A stretch of 64,000 nt of DNA, from positions 1-64,000 of the forward strand of contig CM072904.1 of assembly GCA_037013685.1 (NCBI GenBank). Direction: 5' to 3'. Below are positions 10,901-21,154 of this stretch, piece by piece. The notes beneath the pieces are model-generated. The model did not search any database. It saw only the letters and a program-made list of their open reading frames with translations, and was not told the DNA's origin. A program made the translations under genes and the position numbers. Within the stretch, counting starts at the first letter, position 1. Each line of letters begins with the position of its first letter. The stretch comes from Acridotheres tristis (taxonomy: Eukaryota; Chordata; Aves; Passeriformes; Sturnidae).

Positions 10901-13900
10901 TTTTTCCCCATTTTGATTCAGTTTTCCCAAATTCTGACATATTCCCCCTTTTTTTTCCTAGTTTTTTCCCCCATTTACCCTTTTCCCCCAGATTTCCCAA
11001 TTTCCTGTGTTTTCCCATTTTTCATTAAATTTTCTTCAATTTTTCCTAATTTTTCCCCAATTTTTACCTCAATTTTTCCATAATTTTCTCTAATTTCCCC
11101 ATTTTTCTCCCCAATTTTCCCCAATTTTCCCCAATTTTCCCCAATTTTCCCCAATTTTCCCCAATTTTCCCCAATTTTCCCCAATTTTCCCCAATTTTCC
11201 CAAATTTTCCCAAATTCCTGAGTTTTTCTCCCATATCTGATTAAATTTTTCCCATTCTTTCCCCATTTTCCCTCGAATTCTCACATTTTTCCCCATTTTC
11301 CCCCCATTTTTTTCCCAAATTCCCGTTTTTCCCTCATTCCCAGGTTGAGGAGCTGCTGCCACCCCCTGAGGAGATCGAGGCACCCCCAGGTGGGACCAAA
11401 ATCCCCCAAAATTCACCCGAATTCCCAAAAATTCTCCCAAAATTCTTCCCAAAATTTCCTCCATAATTCTCCCTGAAATTTCCCAAAAAATTCCCCAAAA
11501 TTAAGACAAGTACACGCAAAATTTTCCAAGAATCTCCCCAAAATTTGTCCCAAATTCCCCACAAAATTGTCCCAGAATTCCCAAAATTTTCCCCAAATTT
11601 TCCAATTTTTAAATTTAAAAAAAAATTAATTTAATTTTAATTTTTAAATTCACCCCAAATTGTCCCAAAGATCCCCAGAATTCCCTCAAAATGCCCCAAA
11701 ATCTCCAAAATTCCCCCCCAAATTTTTTAAATTGCCCCAAAATGTCCCTAAAAACTTCAAAATGTCCCTAAAAATGTCTCAATTTTTCCCCAAATTCCCA
11801 AAATGTTCCTTGAAATTCCCCAAAAATTTTACCCCCAGAGCGCCCCCTGGTGGCCACTCCCGAGTCCATCACCCTGCGGGAGCCGGAGCTACCCCTCCCC
11901 GCCCCGGGACCCCCCGAGGTGAGAACTGGGCAGAAATCCCAAAAAGGGGGGAAATAACGGAAATTGGAGGAAATGGGGGATTTGGGGCAATTGTGGGGGG
12001 GGGTTGGGATATTTTTAGGGGGTTTTTTTGGGACAATTTTTGGGAATTCTGGGAAAATTTGAGGGATTTTGAAGGGAATTTGGGGGATTATTTTGGATTT
12101 TGGGAGAATTTTTAGGAGAATTGTGGGAAATTTTGGGATATTTTGTGCCATTTTTAGGGGGATTTTGGGAAACTTTGAGGGGTTTAAATTTTGGGTCATT
12201 TTTGGGTCAATTTGGATGAATTTTCAGATAAATTTGGGTGAATGTTGGGATGATTTTGGGTGAATTTTGGGGATAATTTTGGAATAATTTTGGGACAATT
12301 TTGGGTAAACTTTGGGTGAATTTTGGACATTTTTCAGGTGAATTCTGAGTTTTGGGTGAATCTGTGGGGTAATTTTGGGTGAATTTTTGAGATAATTTTG
12401 GGACAATTTTGGCGTGAATTCTGGGATAATTTTGGCCGGTTTTGGTCCCAGGTGGAGCTGCCTGAGGTGACCCCGCGGGAGCTGCAGCTGCTGCTGGAGG
12501 CTGAGGGTCAGGGCTCACTCGAGGGTCACTCAAGGGTCACTCAGGGGTCACTCCAGGGTCACTCAGGGCTCACTCACGTCACTCAGGGGTCACTTGGGGT
12601 CCTTTCTGGTTCATTTTTGGGCCATTTTGGGTCTTTTTTTCCAAATTCAGGCAATTTTTGCATCATTTTGAGCCATTTTTGGATCGGTTTTGGTCCTTTT
12701 TGGGTCTTTTTTTTTGTCACTAGGTTTGGTTGGAATCTTTGTTGGGTCACTGTTGGTTCTTTTTGGGTCCTTTTGGATCATTTTTGGATGACTTCAGGCC
12801 ATTTTTGCGCCATTTTGGGCAATTTTGCTTGAATTTGGGTTGTTTTTTTCGTAATTTTGGTTTGTTTTTTAGTTTTGGGGGGTTATTTTGTATCATTTTT
12901 TGTTCTGTTTGGGTCATTTTAGGCTATATTTGGCTCATTTTTTTGTTATTTCTGGATTATTTGAGTAATTTTTGACTGATTTTTGGGGGAGTTTGGGCAC
13001 TTTTTGGGCCATTTTGGATCCTTTTTGGGTTGTTTTGTGCCATTTTTTGTTCTATTTGGGTCATTTTTGGGGTCATTTTTTGTTATTTTGGGGGCAACCT
13101 GGGGTCATTTTTTGGTCATTTTGGGATCACTGAGTCATTTTTCTTTCATTTTGGGGTGCCTTGGGGCCATTTGTGGATATTTTGAGTAATTTTGGTTCAT
13201 TTTTGGACAATTTTTGGTCATTATGGTTTATTTTTGGGTCGTTTTGGTCCTTTCTGGTCTTTTTTGCTAATTTTGATTAATTTTTGATTATTTTTGGGTA
13301 ATTTTGAGTCATTTTTGGGTAATTTATGGGTCACCTTGGTTCATTTAGGGGGTGTTTAATACATCTTTGATCATTCTGGGTCATTTTAGGCCATTTTGGG
13401 TGACTTCAGCCAATTTTTTCGGTAATGTTGGTTCATTTTTGATTTATTTTTAGGTCACTTTGTGTCGTTTTGGGGGTTTTTTGGTCATTTTTGGGTCATT
13501 TTTGGTGCTGTTTGGAACATTTTGGGCCATTTTTTGGTTCTTTTTTGTTCTTTTTGGGTCATTTTTGTATTATATTTGAGCTGGGTTTTGGTCATTTTCA
13601 TTTAATTTTGGGTCATTTTGGGCTGTTTTGGATGACTTTGGACCATTTTGGGTAATTTTGAATAATTTTTGGGTCATTTTTGGACATTTTTAGGCAGTTT
13701 TGGGTCGTTTGGGGTGTTTCTTGTAATTTTGGGTCAATTCTGGTTCTTTTTGGTTATTTACAGTCATTTTTGGTAATTTTTTATTAGTTTTGGTTCATTC
13801 TTGGTTCTTTTTGGATCTTTTTGGTTCATTTTAGGTCACTTGGCATCGTTTTATTGGGTAATTGTGGTTCATTTTTGGGATTTTTGTAATTTTGGGTATT

Positions 13901-16900
13901 TTGGGGTCCTTTATGGTCATTTTTGGGTCTTTTTTGTCCTTTTTGGGGTTTAATTCTTTTTGGGGTCTTTTTGTAATTTTGGGTAATTTTTGTCTTTTTT
14001 TTAAATTATTTTGGGTAGTTTTGGTTCTTTTTGGGTAATGTTTTGTTCATTTTGGTTCATTTTGGGTTATTTTTTGGGGTCTCTTTTTGTTCTTTTTTAC
14101 TTTTTTGGTAATTTGGGGGTATTTTGGGTCATTTTGGGGTCGTTTTGGGTAGTTTTTGGTCACTTTTATCTCTCCTCCCAGTGGAGGCACCAGAGCTGGA
14201 GCTGCCCCTCCCCCCACGTGAGAAATTTGTGGAAATTTTGGGGGGTTTTGGTAAAAAGCTGGGAAATTTGGGAGAGATTTGGGAAAAAATTGGGAAGTTT
14301 GGGAGGAGAATTGGGCCAAAAATGGCAAAAACTGGGGGGAGTTTGGGGGAAATTTGGGGAAATTTTGGGTGAAAAATATGGAAAGCATTGGAAAATTGGG
14401 GAAAATTGGGAAAAATGTGAAACATAATGCGAAGAAATTGGGAAAATTTTGTGAAAAATGGGGAAAAAATTGAGAAAATTGGGAGAAATTTTTTTAAATG
14501 GGAAAAAAATTGAGAAAAAGGGAACTTGGGAAAGAAACTGTGATAAATTGGGGAAAGTTGAGAAAATTTGGGAAAAAATTGGGGAAAAATAATTGGCAAG
14601 AAAATGGGAAAAATTTGGGCAAGAAATTTGGGAGGAAAATGGGAAAAAAATTGGGAGAAAAATTGGGGAAAAAGGAAATTTGGGGGAAAACTGGAAAAAA
14701 ATAGGAAAAATAGGGGGAAAGTTGGGAAAATCGGATAAAAGATTGGGATAAAATTGGGACATTTGGGAAAAAATGGGGGAAAACTGGGAGAAAAATGAGG
14801 ACTATTGGGAAAATTGTGAGGAAAAAGTGGTGAGAAATTGGGAACAATTGGGAAATTTGGGGAAAAAAAAAGCCAAAAATTGGGAAAGAATCTGGGGGAA
14901 AATTGTGAAAAAAATTAGAAAAAATTAGGGAAATTGGGGAAATCTTGCGAAAATTTGGGAATTTCTTTTTAAAACTAAGGAGTTTTTCGGCTCTTCTCCC
15001 CCTCGCAGGCCCCGCCTCCCCGGAGGTTCTGCCCCTCCCCCCTCTGCCGCCCCCGGCCCCTCTCCCTCCCCGGCGGCGCCGGCCCCTCCCCCCACTGTGG
15101 GACCCCGAGACCCAAATCCCGGCCCAGGAAATTCGGGAGATGCTGCAGGACCCACTTGGAAACTGCCGGCCACGGGTGAGTGACCACTGAGCAATGGCCC
15201 CTGAGTGACCCTGAGTGACCATTGACCATTGAGTGACCGCTGACCAATGAGTGCCCCTAAGTGACCACTGAGTGATCAGCGTGACCAGTGACCATAGAGT
15301 GATCACAGACTGTCCCATAGATCCCATCCCTGCCCCACAGATTTTGGTTCTGCCCTATAGATCCCAAATCCACTCCATAGATCCTGTCCTTGCCCCATAG
15401 ATCCCATCCCTGCCCCATAGATTCCAAATCTGCTCCATAGATTAACGCAGACACAGGTTCTGCCCCAGAGATTCCAAATCCTGACCCATAGATCCCAAAT
15501 CCACCCCTCAGATTTGGTTTGACCACATAGATCTCAAATCCTCACCCGTACGTTCCAAAAGCGCCCCAAAGATGCCATCCCTGACCCCTAGATCACAAGT
15601 CCTGCCCTATAGATTTGGTTCTACCCCATAGATGCCAGATCTGCTCTGTAGATTTCAATCTGAATTTCAGGTCCTAAATCTGCCCCACAGATCCCATTCC
15701 TGCCTCACAGATTCCAATTCAGACCCAGACATTCTAGTTCTGCCCCATAGATTTGGTTTTACCTCATAGATCCCAAACCTGCCCCATATATTTAAATTCA
15801 GACCCATAGGCCCCAGTCTGAACCTATAGATTCCAGTTCTGCCCCATAGATTCTATCCCTGCCCCATAGATCCCAAATCTAAGCCACAGATCCCACATTG
15901 TGACTCTGAAATCCCAGTCTGGACCTAGAGATCCCAAATCTGCCCCATAGATTTGCTTCTTCCCCATAGATAGCAGTTTGGGCCCAGAGATTCCCAGTCC
16001 TGCCCCATAGATCCCGATTCTGCCCCATAGATTGCAAACCCTCTCTCTTTCTGTGCCCCCAGGAGCCGCTGGAGCTGCCCCACAGGTCTCGGCGCCCCCC
16101 AGGGGAACTGCTGAGCATGGCGTGCCATGGTGAGACCCCAGATGTACCCTGACACCCCAAATCCACCTTGTAGATCCTAAATCTGACTCAGAGACCCCAA
16201 GTCTGCCCCATAGATCCTAAATGTGACCCATAGATCCCAAGTCCACCCCATAAATCCTAAATCTGACCCAGAGATCCTAAATGTGCCCCATAGGTATTGA
16301 TCCTTCCCCATGGATCCTATCCCTGCTCCGCACATTTCTCTGCCCCATAGATTGACCCCATTCCTGCCCCATTGATTGCCTGCCCCACAAATTCCCTGCC
16401 CCATAGATTTTCCTTTCCTATAGACAGACCCCATTCCTGCCCCATAGATTTCCCTGCCCCATACATTGACCCCATTCCTGCCCCATAGATTTCTCTGCCC
16501 CACAGGTCCATTTCTTGACCACATTATTTGTTTCTCTCCCCCCAGCTCCCCTCCCCCCCGAGCTGCTCCAGTTTTGGGATCGCTGCTTCCAGCCCCTCCC
16601 CCTCCCTCGGCCCCTGGAGCCACCCCCAGAGCTGCCCAGTGAGGTGGAGGTGAGGCTGCCCTAAAAATTCCCAAAATACTCAAAATTCCTGACCCAAAAA
16701 TCCCAAAATTTCTAACCCACACATCCCAAAATTCCTGACACAGAGATCCCCAAAATCCCAAAATCCTGACTCAGAGGCCAAAAATTCTCAGAATTCCCAA
16801 AATTCCCCAAATCCTCAAAATTCTCAACACAGAGATCCTAAATATTGAGAAATTCCCAAAATTCCTGACCCAGAAATCCCAAAATCTCAAAAATTCTGCC

Positions 16901-19749
16901 CCAGAGATCCCAAAATTCCCAAAATCGCTGATCCACAAATCCTAAAATCCTGACTCGCAGATCCCAAACTCCTGAAATTCCTGAGCCAGAAATCCCAAAT
17001 TCCCAAGATTCCTGCCCCAGAGATCCCAAAATTCCCAGAAATCCCCAAATCCCCAAAATTCCCAACCCACACATTGGGAAATTCCTGTTGCAAAAATCCC
17101 CAAATTCCCAACATTCTTGATCCAGACATCCCAAAAATCCCAAAGTCCTGAACCAGAAATCCCCAAAATCCTAAAAATCTCCAAAATTCCCAACCCAGAG
17201 ATCCCAAAAATTTCCAAAATTCCCCAAATTCCTGACCCCGAGATCCCAAAATCGCAATTTTTCCTTTCAAAACTAATTTTTCCCCCAAAAAAACTGGATT
17301 TTGCCCCCAAATTTTCTTCCAAAATTCCCAGTTTTTTCCCCTTTGACCTAAAATTTTCCTTTTAAAATTCCCAATTTTTCCCCAAAACCCCTGAATTTTG
17401 CCCCTAACCCCCTGAGTTTTGCCCAAATTTGGTGGATTGTGGCCCAAATTTGTGTTCCCAGGTGCTGCGAGAGGCGCTGGAGCCGAGCCTGCCGCCCCCG
17501 AGCTCGGGTGAGGAACTGGGAGTAAATCGGGAAAATTTGGGAAATTTTGGAGGAATTTGGTAAAAGATTTAGGAAAGAAAAGGTGAAAATTTGGGGGGAA
17601 TTTGGGGTAAAAAATGGGAAAATTTTGGAAAAAGGTTAGGGAATTCGGGGAACAATTGGGCGGGATTTTGGGAACATTTGGGAATTTATTTTGACTTTTA
17701 GGAGAATTAAATCAAAATTTTGGGGATTTTGGGCAAATATTTGAGAAAATTTGGCAATTTTGGGGTAAAAATGGGAGCACTTAGAAATTTGGGAGAAAAT
17801 TGAGGGGGAAATTTGTAGAAATTCAGAAAAAAAAAAAGGGGAATTTTGGAACAAACTTTGGGAATTTTGGGGCAAAAATGAGAAAAAAATGGGGAGAACC
17901 TGGGAAAAATGGGGAAATTTGGGGGAAAAATTCGAGAAAAAATGGCCAAAAATCAGAATTTTGGGGAGAAAACTGGGAATTTTGGGTGAAATCTGAGATT
18001 TTTTGGGGATTTGGGGGGCAGTTTGATAAATTTGGGGGAAGTTTTGGGCAGAATTTTGAAAATTTTGGAGCTGATTTTGAGCCTCTCCCCCCCAAGAGAT
18101 TTCCCTGGAGCCGCTGGAGGAGGAGCCGAGGTGGGGGCGGAGCCTAACCCGGAAGTGGGCGTGCCTTAACAGGATGTGGCTGGGATTCAACCAGAAATGG
18201 AATTAGGGGTGGGATCAAGGCTGGTAGTTGGGAAAATCCTGGAAATTGTCAGAATTCCAAAATTTTGGGGAAGTTCGAGGATTTTGGGGGGGAAAATTTG
18301 AAGAAAAAAACAGAAAATTGAGGAGAAAATAGCGGGTGGATGTGGGCTTGGTGACCGGAAGTCAGTGGGGTCTAAACCGGAAGCAAGGGGGGTTTATACA
18401 GGAAGTGAGTGTTCATAAAAATACCAGAAATCAAGTTATCCTACCAGAAGTAGGCGGGGCTTAAAGAGGACGTGATCATCATTGAACAGCAAGTGATCCC
18501 AAATTAAACCGGAAGTGAAGTGGGGGAGGGCGTGTGGGTCAATGACGTCATTGGCTCCTCTCTCTCAGTGTCCCGCCCATTCCGGCCCCGCCCCCCGAGG
18601 CCCTGCCGGAGATTCCAGAGACACCGGTGATCGACCTCAGAAGGTGGGGCTGGAATTTGGGGAATTTTGTGCAAAATGTTGGGAACTTTGTTTGAAATTT
18701 TTAAGCTTCTAAAATTTTGTGGGAAATTTGCTGCATTTTGCAGGGAATTTTGGAAATTCTGTGGGAGAAAAGATTTAATGGGAAATTTTGGGAGAAAAGT
18801 CAGAAATTTGGGGTATTACGTTGGAAATTTTGGGAATTTTGTGGGAAATTTTGGGCATTCTGGTGGAAATTTTCAGAATTCGGGATTTTTGTTGGAAAGT
18901 TGGGGAATGTTATGCGAAATCTGGGGAATTCTGTGGGAAATTTTGGGAATTTTAAGGAAAATTTGGGTTTAGGGATTTTTCGAGAAAATTTGGGGAATTT
19001 GGGATACATTTTTTGAGAATTGAGGATGAACTTCTTTGGGAATTCAGAGTGAATTTTTGGATGAATTTTGGATTAATTTTTTAGGAATTCAGGATGAATT
19101 TTTTCTCTTTCCCCTCCCCAACCCAGGCTGATCCTGGGCCACGCCCAAGCCCCAGAGGGGGCGGAGCTTGCTACCATCATGGCCCCGGACTGGCCCCGCC
19201 CCCGTGTAGCCAGGGCCTTCGCTCTGTGCCTGGGTGAGACTTGGCCATGCCCCCTTCACCCTAAACCATGCCCACTCCCCTTAAACCACGCCCATTTAAG
19301 CCCCACCCACATTAAGCCCTGTCCTTAAATTCTTCTATTTAAGTGCCACTCTTTAAGTCATCCACATTTAAGCCCCACCCACTTTAAGAACCTTTGTTTG
19401 AAGCTCCACTCACTTTAGGCTCCACCTACTTTCTGCCTCATCCCTTAAATTCCTGCCCATTTAAGCTCCACCCACTTTAAGCCCCACCCTTAAACCCTTC
19501 CCTCTTTAAGCCCCACCCACTTAAAACCCCATCCACTTTAGGCTCCACCCCTTAAATCTCCCTATTTAAGCCCCGCCCATCTTAAGCCCTGCCCCTCAAA
19601 CCCTTCTGCCTTTATGCCCCATCCATTTGCCTCAAGCCCCACCCCCTCCCATTTCCCCCCCAGATCTCTGTGCCTCCCATTGGCTGCGGCTGGAGCAGCC
19701 CCGCCCCTACGGACCAATCCGGGTCAAGCTCCACCCACAGCGCCAATAA
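4979..19749 (+). CDS. REC8: REC8, meiotic cohesin alpha-kleisin (complete, 17 coding exons)
   Basis: REC8 replaces RAD21 in meiotic cohesin, closing the SMC1B-SMC3 ring and holding sister chromatids until separase cleavage. Exons: 4979-5034, 6035-6103, 7279-7433, 8848-8926, 9953-10046, 11344-11389, 11839-11918, 12452-12506, 14182-14217, 15009-15175, 16063-16129, 16546-16649, 17462-17507, 18097-18130, 18569-18643, 19127-19233, 19664-19749. Lengths sum to 1356 nt, one frame, 451 aa, against about 547 in human. The N-terminal kleisin domain starts MFYYPEVLRRRTGCF and runs on through SRLLRREYLGV and CSLYLGAMLQLGLARVY. APDPFFG lies at about 137-143. LWDPETQIP and LPPELLQFWDRC follow in the middle, then REALEPS. 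The C-terminal winged helix holds PRVARAFALCL and ends PYGPIRVKLHPQRQ. The middle is Pro/Glu-rich and shorter than in mammals. The intron 8 donor (GTCAGG) is weak; the intron 3-4 borders rest on frame plus homology. Identity is secure; single-base exon ends are slightly less so. Confidence 0.93.
5035..6034 (+). repeat. REC8 intron 1: GGTCATTTT/GGATTTTGGG array
   Basis: Degenerate copies of a roughly 20-base G/T-rich unit (for example GGTCATTTTGAGTGGATTTT) fill the intron from donor to the T-rich acceptor tract. G-rich on the sense strand. Confidence 0.8.
6104..7278 (+). repeat. REC8 intron 2: pyrimidine-rich CCCAATTTTT array with a 12-bp perfect run
   Basis: Polypyrimidine sequence made of CCCAATTTT-type units. 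At 6741-6811 a 12-base unit CCCAGATTTTTT repeats six times almost perfectly. The opposite polarity to intron 1 (C on the sense strand). Confidence 0.8.
7434..8847 (+). repeat. REC8 intron 3: GGGGAATTTTGGGG array
   Basis: G-rich on the sense strand; units of 15-20 bases such as GGGGGAATTTTGGGG and GGGGAGATTTTTGGG, degenerate but continuous across 1.4 kb. A short CpG-containing stretch follows the donor at 7440-7500. Confidence 0.8.
8927..9952 (+). repeat. REC8 intron 4: CCCAAAAATTCAC array
   Basis: C/A-rich units of 12-18 bases, C on the sense strand. A near-perfect 15-base sub-array (TTCTCCCATAATTAA) lies at about 9391-9435. Confidence 0.8.
10047..11343 (+). repeat. REC8 intron 5: CCCAATTTTTTCCC array with a 10-bp perfect run
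   Basis: Polypyrimidine units throughout. From 11109 a 10-base unit CCCCAATTTT repeats about nine times without error, then decays into CCCAAATTTT copies. C on the sense strand. Confidence 0.85.
11390..11838 (+). repeat. REC8 intron 6: CCCAAAATTCTCC array
   Basis: Short C/A-rich degenerate array interrupted by an A/T-only stretch at about 11608-11650. C on the sense strand. Confidence 0.75.
11919..12451 (+). repeat. REC8 intron 7: GGGATAATTTTGGGTGAATTT array
   Basis: G-rich on the sense strand; units of 15-21 bases with AATTTTGGG cores. The polarity flips again relative to introns 4-6. Confidence 0.75.
12507..14181 (+). repeat. REC8 intron 8: GGGTCACTC run then TTTTGGGTCATTTT array
   Basis: The first 90 bases are about eight copies of an 11-base GGGTCACTCA unit. 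The rest is a T/G-rich array of about 15-base units such as TTTTGGGTCATTTTT. At 1.67 kb it is the longest REC8 intron. Confidence 0.8.
14218..15008 (+). repeat. REC8 intron 9: purine-rich GGGAAAAATTG array
   Basis: Units of 10-14 bases, almost all purine plus TT, G on the sense strand. Its reverse complement closely resembles the unit in introns 2 and 5, that is, the same motif class in the opposite orientation. Confidence 0.8.
15176..16062 (+). repeat. REC8 intron 10: GAGTGACCATTGACC run then CCCCATAGATCCCAAATCTG array
   Basis: Starts with about 120 bases of GAGTGACC/ACCATTGA units, then roughly 18-20-base units with the core GCCCCATAGATCCC, continuing to the acceptor. C on the sense strand. 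Confidence 0.85.
16130..16545 (+). repeat. REC8 intron 11: same CCCCATAGAT array as intron 10
   Basis: The same CCCCATAGATCC unit as intron 10, separated from it only by exon 11 (67 nt). Later copies include CATTCCTGCCCCATAGATT at higher regularity (16330-16500). Sharing of one unit by two adjacent introns is the exception in this gene. Confidence 0.85.
16650..17461 (+). repeat. REC8 intron 12: CCTGACCCAGAGATCCCAAAA array
   Basis: Units of about 30 bases combining CCCAAAATTCC with TGACCCAGAGATCC. It grades into a plain CCCAAATTTTCC pattern after about 17260. C on the sense strand. Confidence 0.8.
17508..18096 (+). repeat. REC8 intron 13: GGGAAAATTTGGG array
   Basis: G-rich degenerate units of 12-15 bases on the sense strand, with a pure A tract at about 17828-17838. 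Confidence 0.75.
18131..18568 (+). repeat. REC8 intron 14: repeats carrying CCGGAAGT (ETS-like) cores
   Basis: Several copies of an [18 protein letters not shown] unit, near 18149, 18355, 18377, 18399 (variant) and 18509, separated by GGGGTTTAA-like sequence and a short GGGAAAATT stretch. CCGGAAGT is the consensus ETS-factor site. Whether these are bound is unknown. Confidence 0.6.
18644..19126 (+). repeat. REC8 intron 15: GGGAATTTTGTGGGAAATTTT array
   Basis: G-rich units of about 12-20 bases with alternating GGGAATTTT and GTGGGAAATTTT, G on the sense strand. Confidence 0.8.
19234..19663 (+). repeat. REC8 intron 16: AAGCCCCACCCACTTT array
   Basis: About a dozen degenerate copies of a 16-30-base unit with the core TTTAAGCCCCACCCA. 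It resembles the complement of the linker in intron 14 (GGGGCTTAAA), so the two may share an origin. Confidence 0.8.
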
Positions 19750-19750
19750 A
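19745..19750 (+). terminator. AATAAA overlapping the REC8 stop codon; second AATAAA at 19845-19850
   Basis: The last sense codon CAA, the stop TAA and the next A together spell the polyadenylation hexamer AATAAA. If used, the 3' UTR would be about 10-30 bases. A second AATAAA 100 bases on (19845-19850) is a more ordinary choice. Confidence 0.5.
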
Positions 19751-19879
19751 CCACGCCTACATTGCCTTATATGGAGTGCAGGGAGTTTTTGGGTGGCTTT
19801 TGGGTGGAATTTGGGATTTTTGGGTGGATGTTGGAGTTAGCTCCAATAAAAGTGCAGGTGACCATGGCTTAATGCTGTG

Positions 19880-20400
19880 GGAAAGCCCCTTACAATTGAG
19901 GTGAGTAAAAAATTCCCCCCCAGAATCCTCCAGTTCCAGTATCTTGGTCATTGCCAGAAAGTTCTCTGCTTCCCTTGTTGTCATTGGTTCCTTTTTACTG
20001 CAATAATTTTAATATTCCTAATCGCCCTTCCTTATTGGGTCCCCTCCCTAAATTCAGCCCTAATCCCTCCCCCCTCCAAGTTTATAAATACCCGTGCCCT
20101 GCCCTAATGCTTGTGTTTTGCTATTGCTCTCATGCATGGAACAAGTCTCCCTGTAACATCTTTCCCAGTTTGTTCAGTACAAACCGTTTGGCTTGCTGTT
20201 TTTTGTTTTCTATTATTAAAGCTTTTTAGTTACCACACAATCAGGTCAGATTTTCTTTCTGCATAAAATCGCCATAGCCAGGCTAGGATCAGCCAGAGGC
20301 TTCATATCTCCAAAATTGCATCTATCCAAAAATTGGGCCCAGCAAAAATATCCAGGACACATAGGTCTGGCTGTCTTGTTTTTCTGCTAAATTCCTGAGA
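19880..20400 (+). mobile_element. LTR-like fragment
   Basis: A TATAAATA promoter-like word at about 20083 is followed by a pyrimidine-rich stretch and TATTAAAGC (poly(A)-signal-like) at about 20212. This U3-R-like layout fits a solo LTR on the plus strand. Ends and target-site duplication were not resolved, so the call is tentative. It marks the switch from REC8-type to ordinary repeat-rich DNA. Confidence 0.35.
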
Positions 20401-21130
20401 CTATGAGCAGAATGTTTTCTTTGCCAACACCTTGGAGAGGGCCCAGAGATCTCCCAAGATGGGGTTTGGAGGCTGCAAGCACATGAATACAGTACATGGA
20501 CAAAGGAGCTCTGTGCTCAGTGGGGAGAAGACTGAAGATGGTGGAGGAGAGCCCAGGGAGTGCTTGAAGGGCAGTTTCAGAGATGATAGATCCTTTTGAC
20601 ATGGTAGAGAACAGTTGGAGAAAAAAAGAATGCCAAGGACAATTGATGAGGGCCAGGCTGGACACAAGGAGAAAGGAATTTCTCTCCCAGGCAGGGCTGT
20701 GGTGCAACACATCCCCCAGAAGGAGTCTGGAGCAGCCCAAGGCTCTGTGTGTGCAGGCAGAGGCAACCAGGAGACAGAGCTGTCAGCAAAGGAAGGGGCT
20801 AGCGAGGTGGGGCAGCCGGGGGATGACGACAGCCTACATGGACACCGTAGGACAGCCTGGGCTGCAGAGGGCACAGGGATGGGCAGCAGCTGAAAGGCCC
20901 TGACAGAGCCAACTCCTGCAGCACTTGGGCCATGCAGGCTGGCCCTGGGCCTGAGGCCAGCAGGGGACAAGTGAGCCTTGCTGTGCTGGGGCCTCATTGC
21001 CTCCTTGTCCCTGCTCAGCAGCCTGGCAGGGACCGCCCCATGGTGCTGCCCTTGGCATTGCACATGCCCAGAGCCCAGTGGCCCGGGAAGAGCCCTGAAC
21101 AATGAGGGAGGGACATTTGCTGTGTCTTGG
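20401..21130 (-). repeat. Dispersed repeat of unknown class, copy 1 (minus)
   Basis: Read on the minus strand this block shares long stretches with 26660-27010 on the plus strand. Shared landmarks are GCTGCTCCAGACTCCTTCTGGGGGA, here quoted only by its ends GCTGCTCCAG and CTTCTGGGGGA, then GGGAGAGAAATTCC and a later TCATGTGCTTG. The pair is roughly 70-75 percent alike by eye. Open frames in it have no recognisable domain. It abuts the 3' side of a CR1 copy. Confidence 0.5.
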
Positions 21131-21154
21131 CATGGGGATCTGTAAAAAAAGTAG

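Noticed and set aside
12507..12600. Regular short repeats resembling a CRISPR array
   Set aside because: Units are contiguous with no unique spacers and lie in a vertebrate intron.
14494..15327. 277-aa minus-strand frame across REC8 intron 9 and exon 10
   Set aside because: Shadow of the repeat and of exon 10 read backwards; no conserved domain.
4981..19749. Alternative reading as RAD21 or RAD21L
   Set aside because: The MFYY start is kleisin-wide, but LWDPETQIP, LPPELLQFWDRC, REALEPS and the PYGPIRV C-terminus match REC8 specifically.
20401..21102. 233-aa minus-strand frame downstream of CR1
   Set aside because: It lies in a dispersed repeat with a diverged inverted copy at 26.7 kb whose frame is not conserved.
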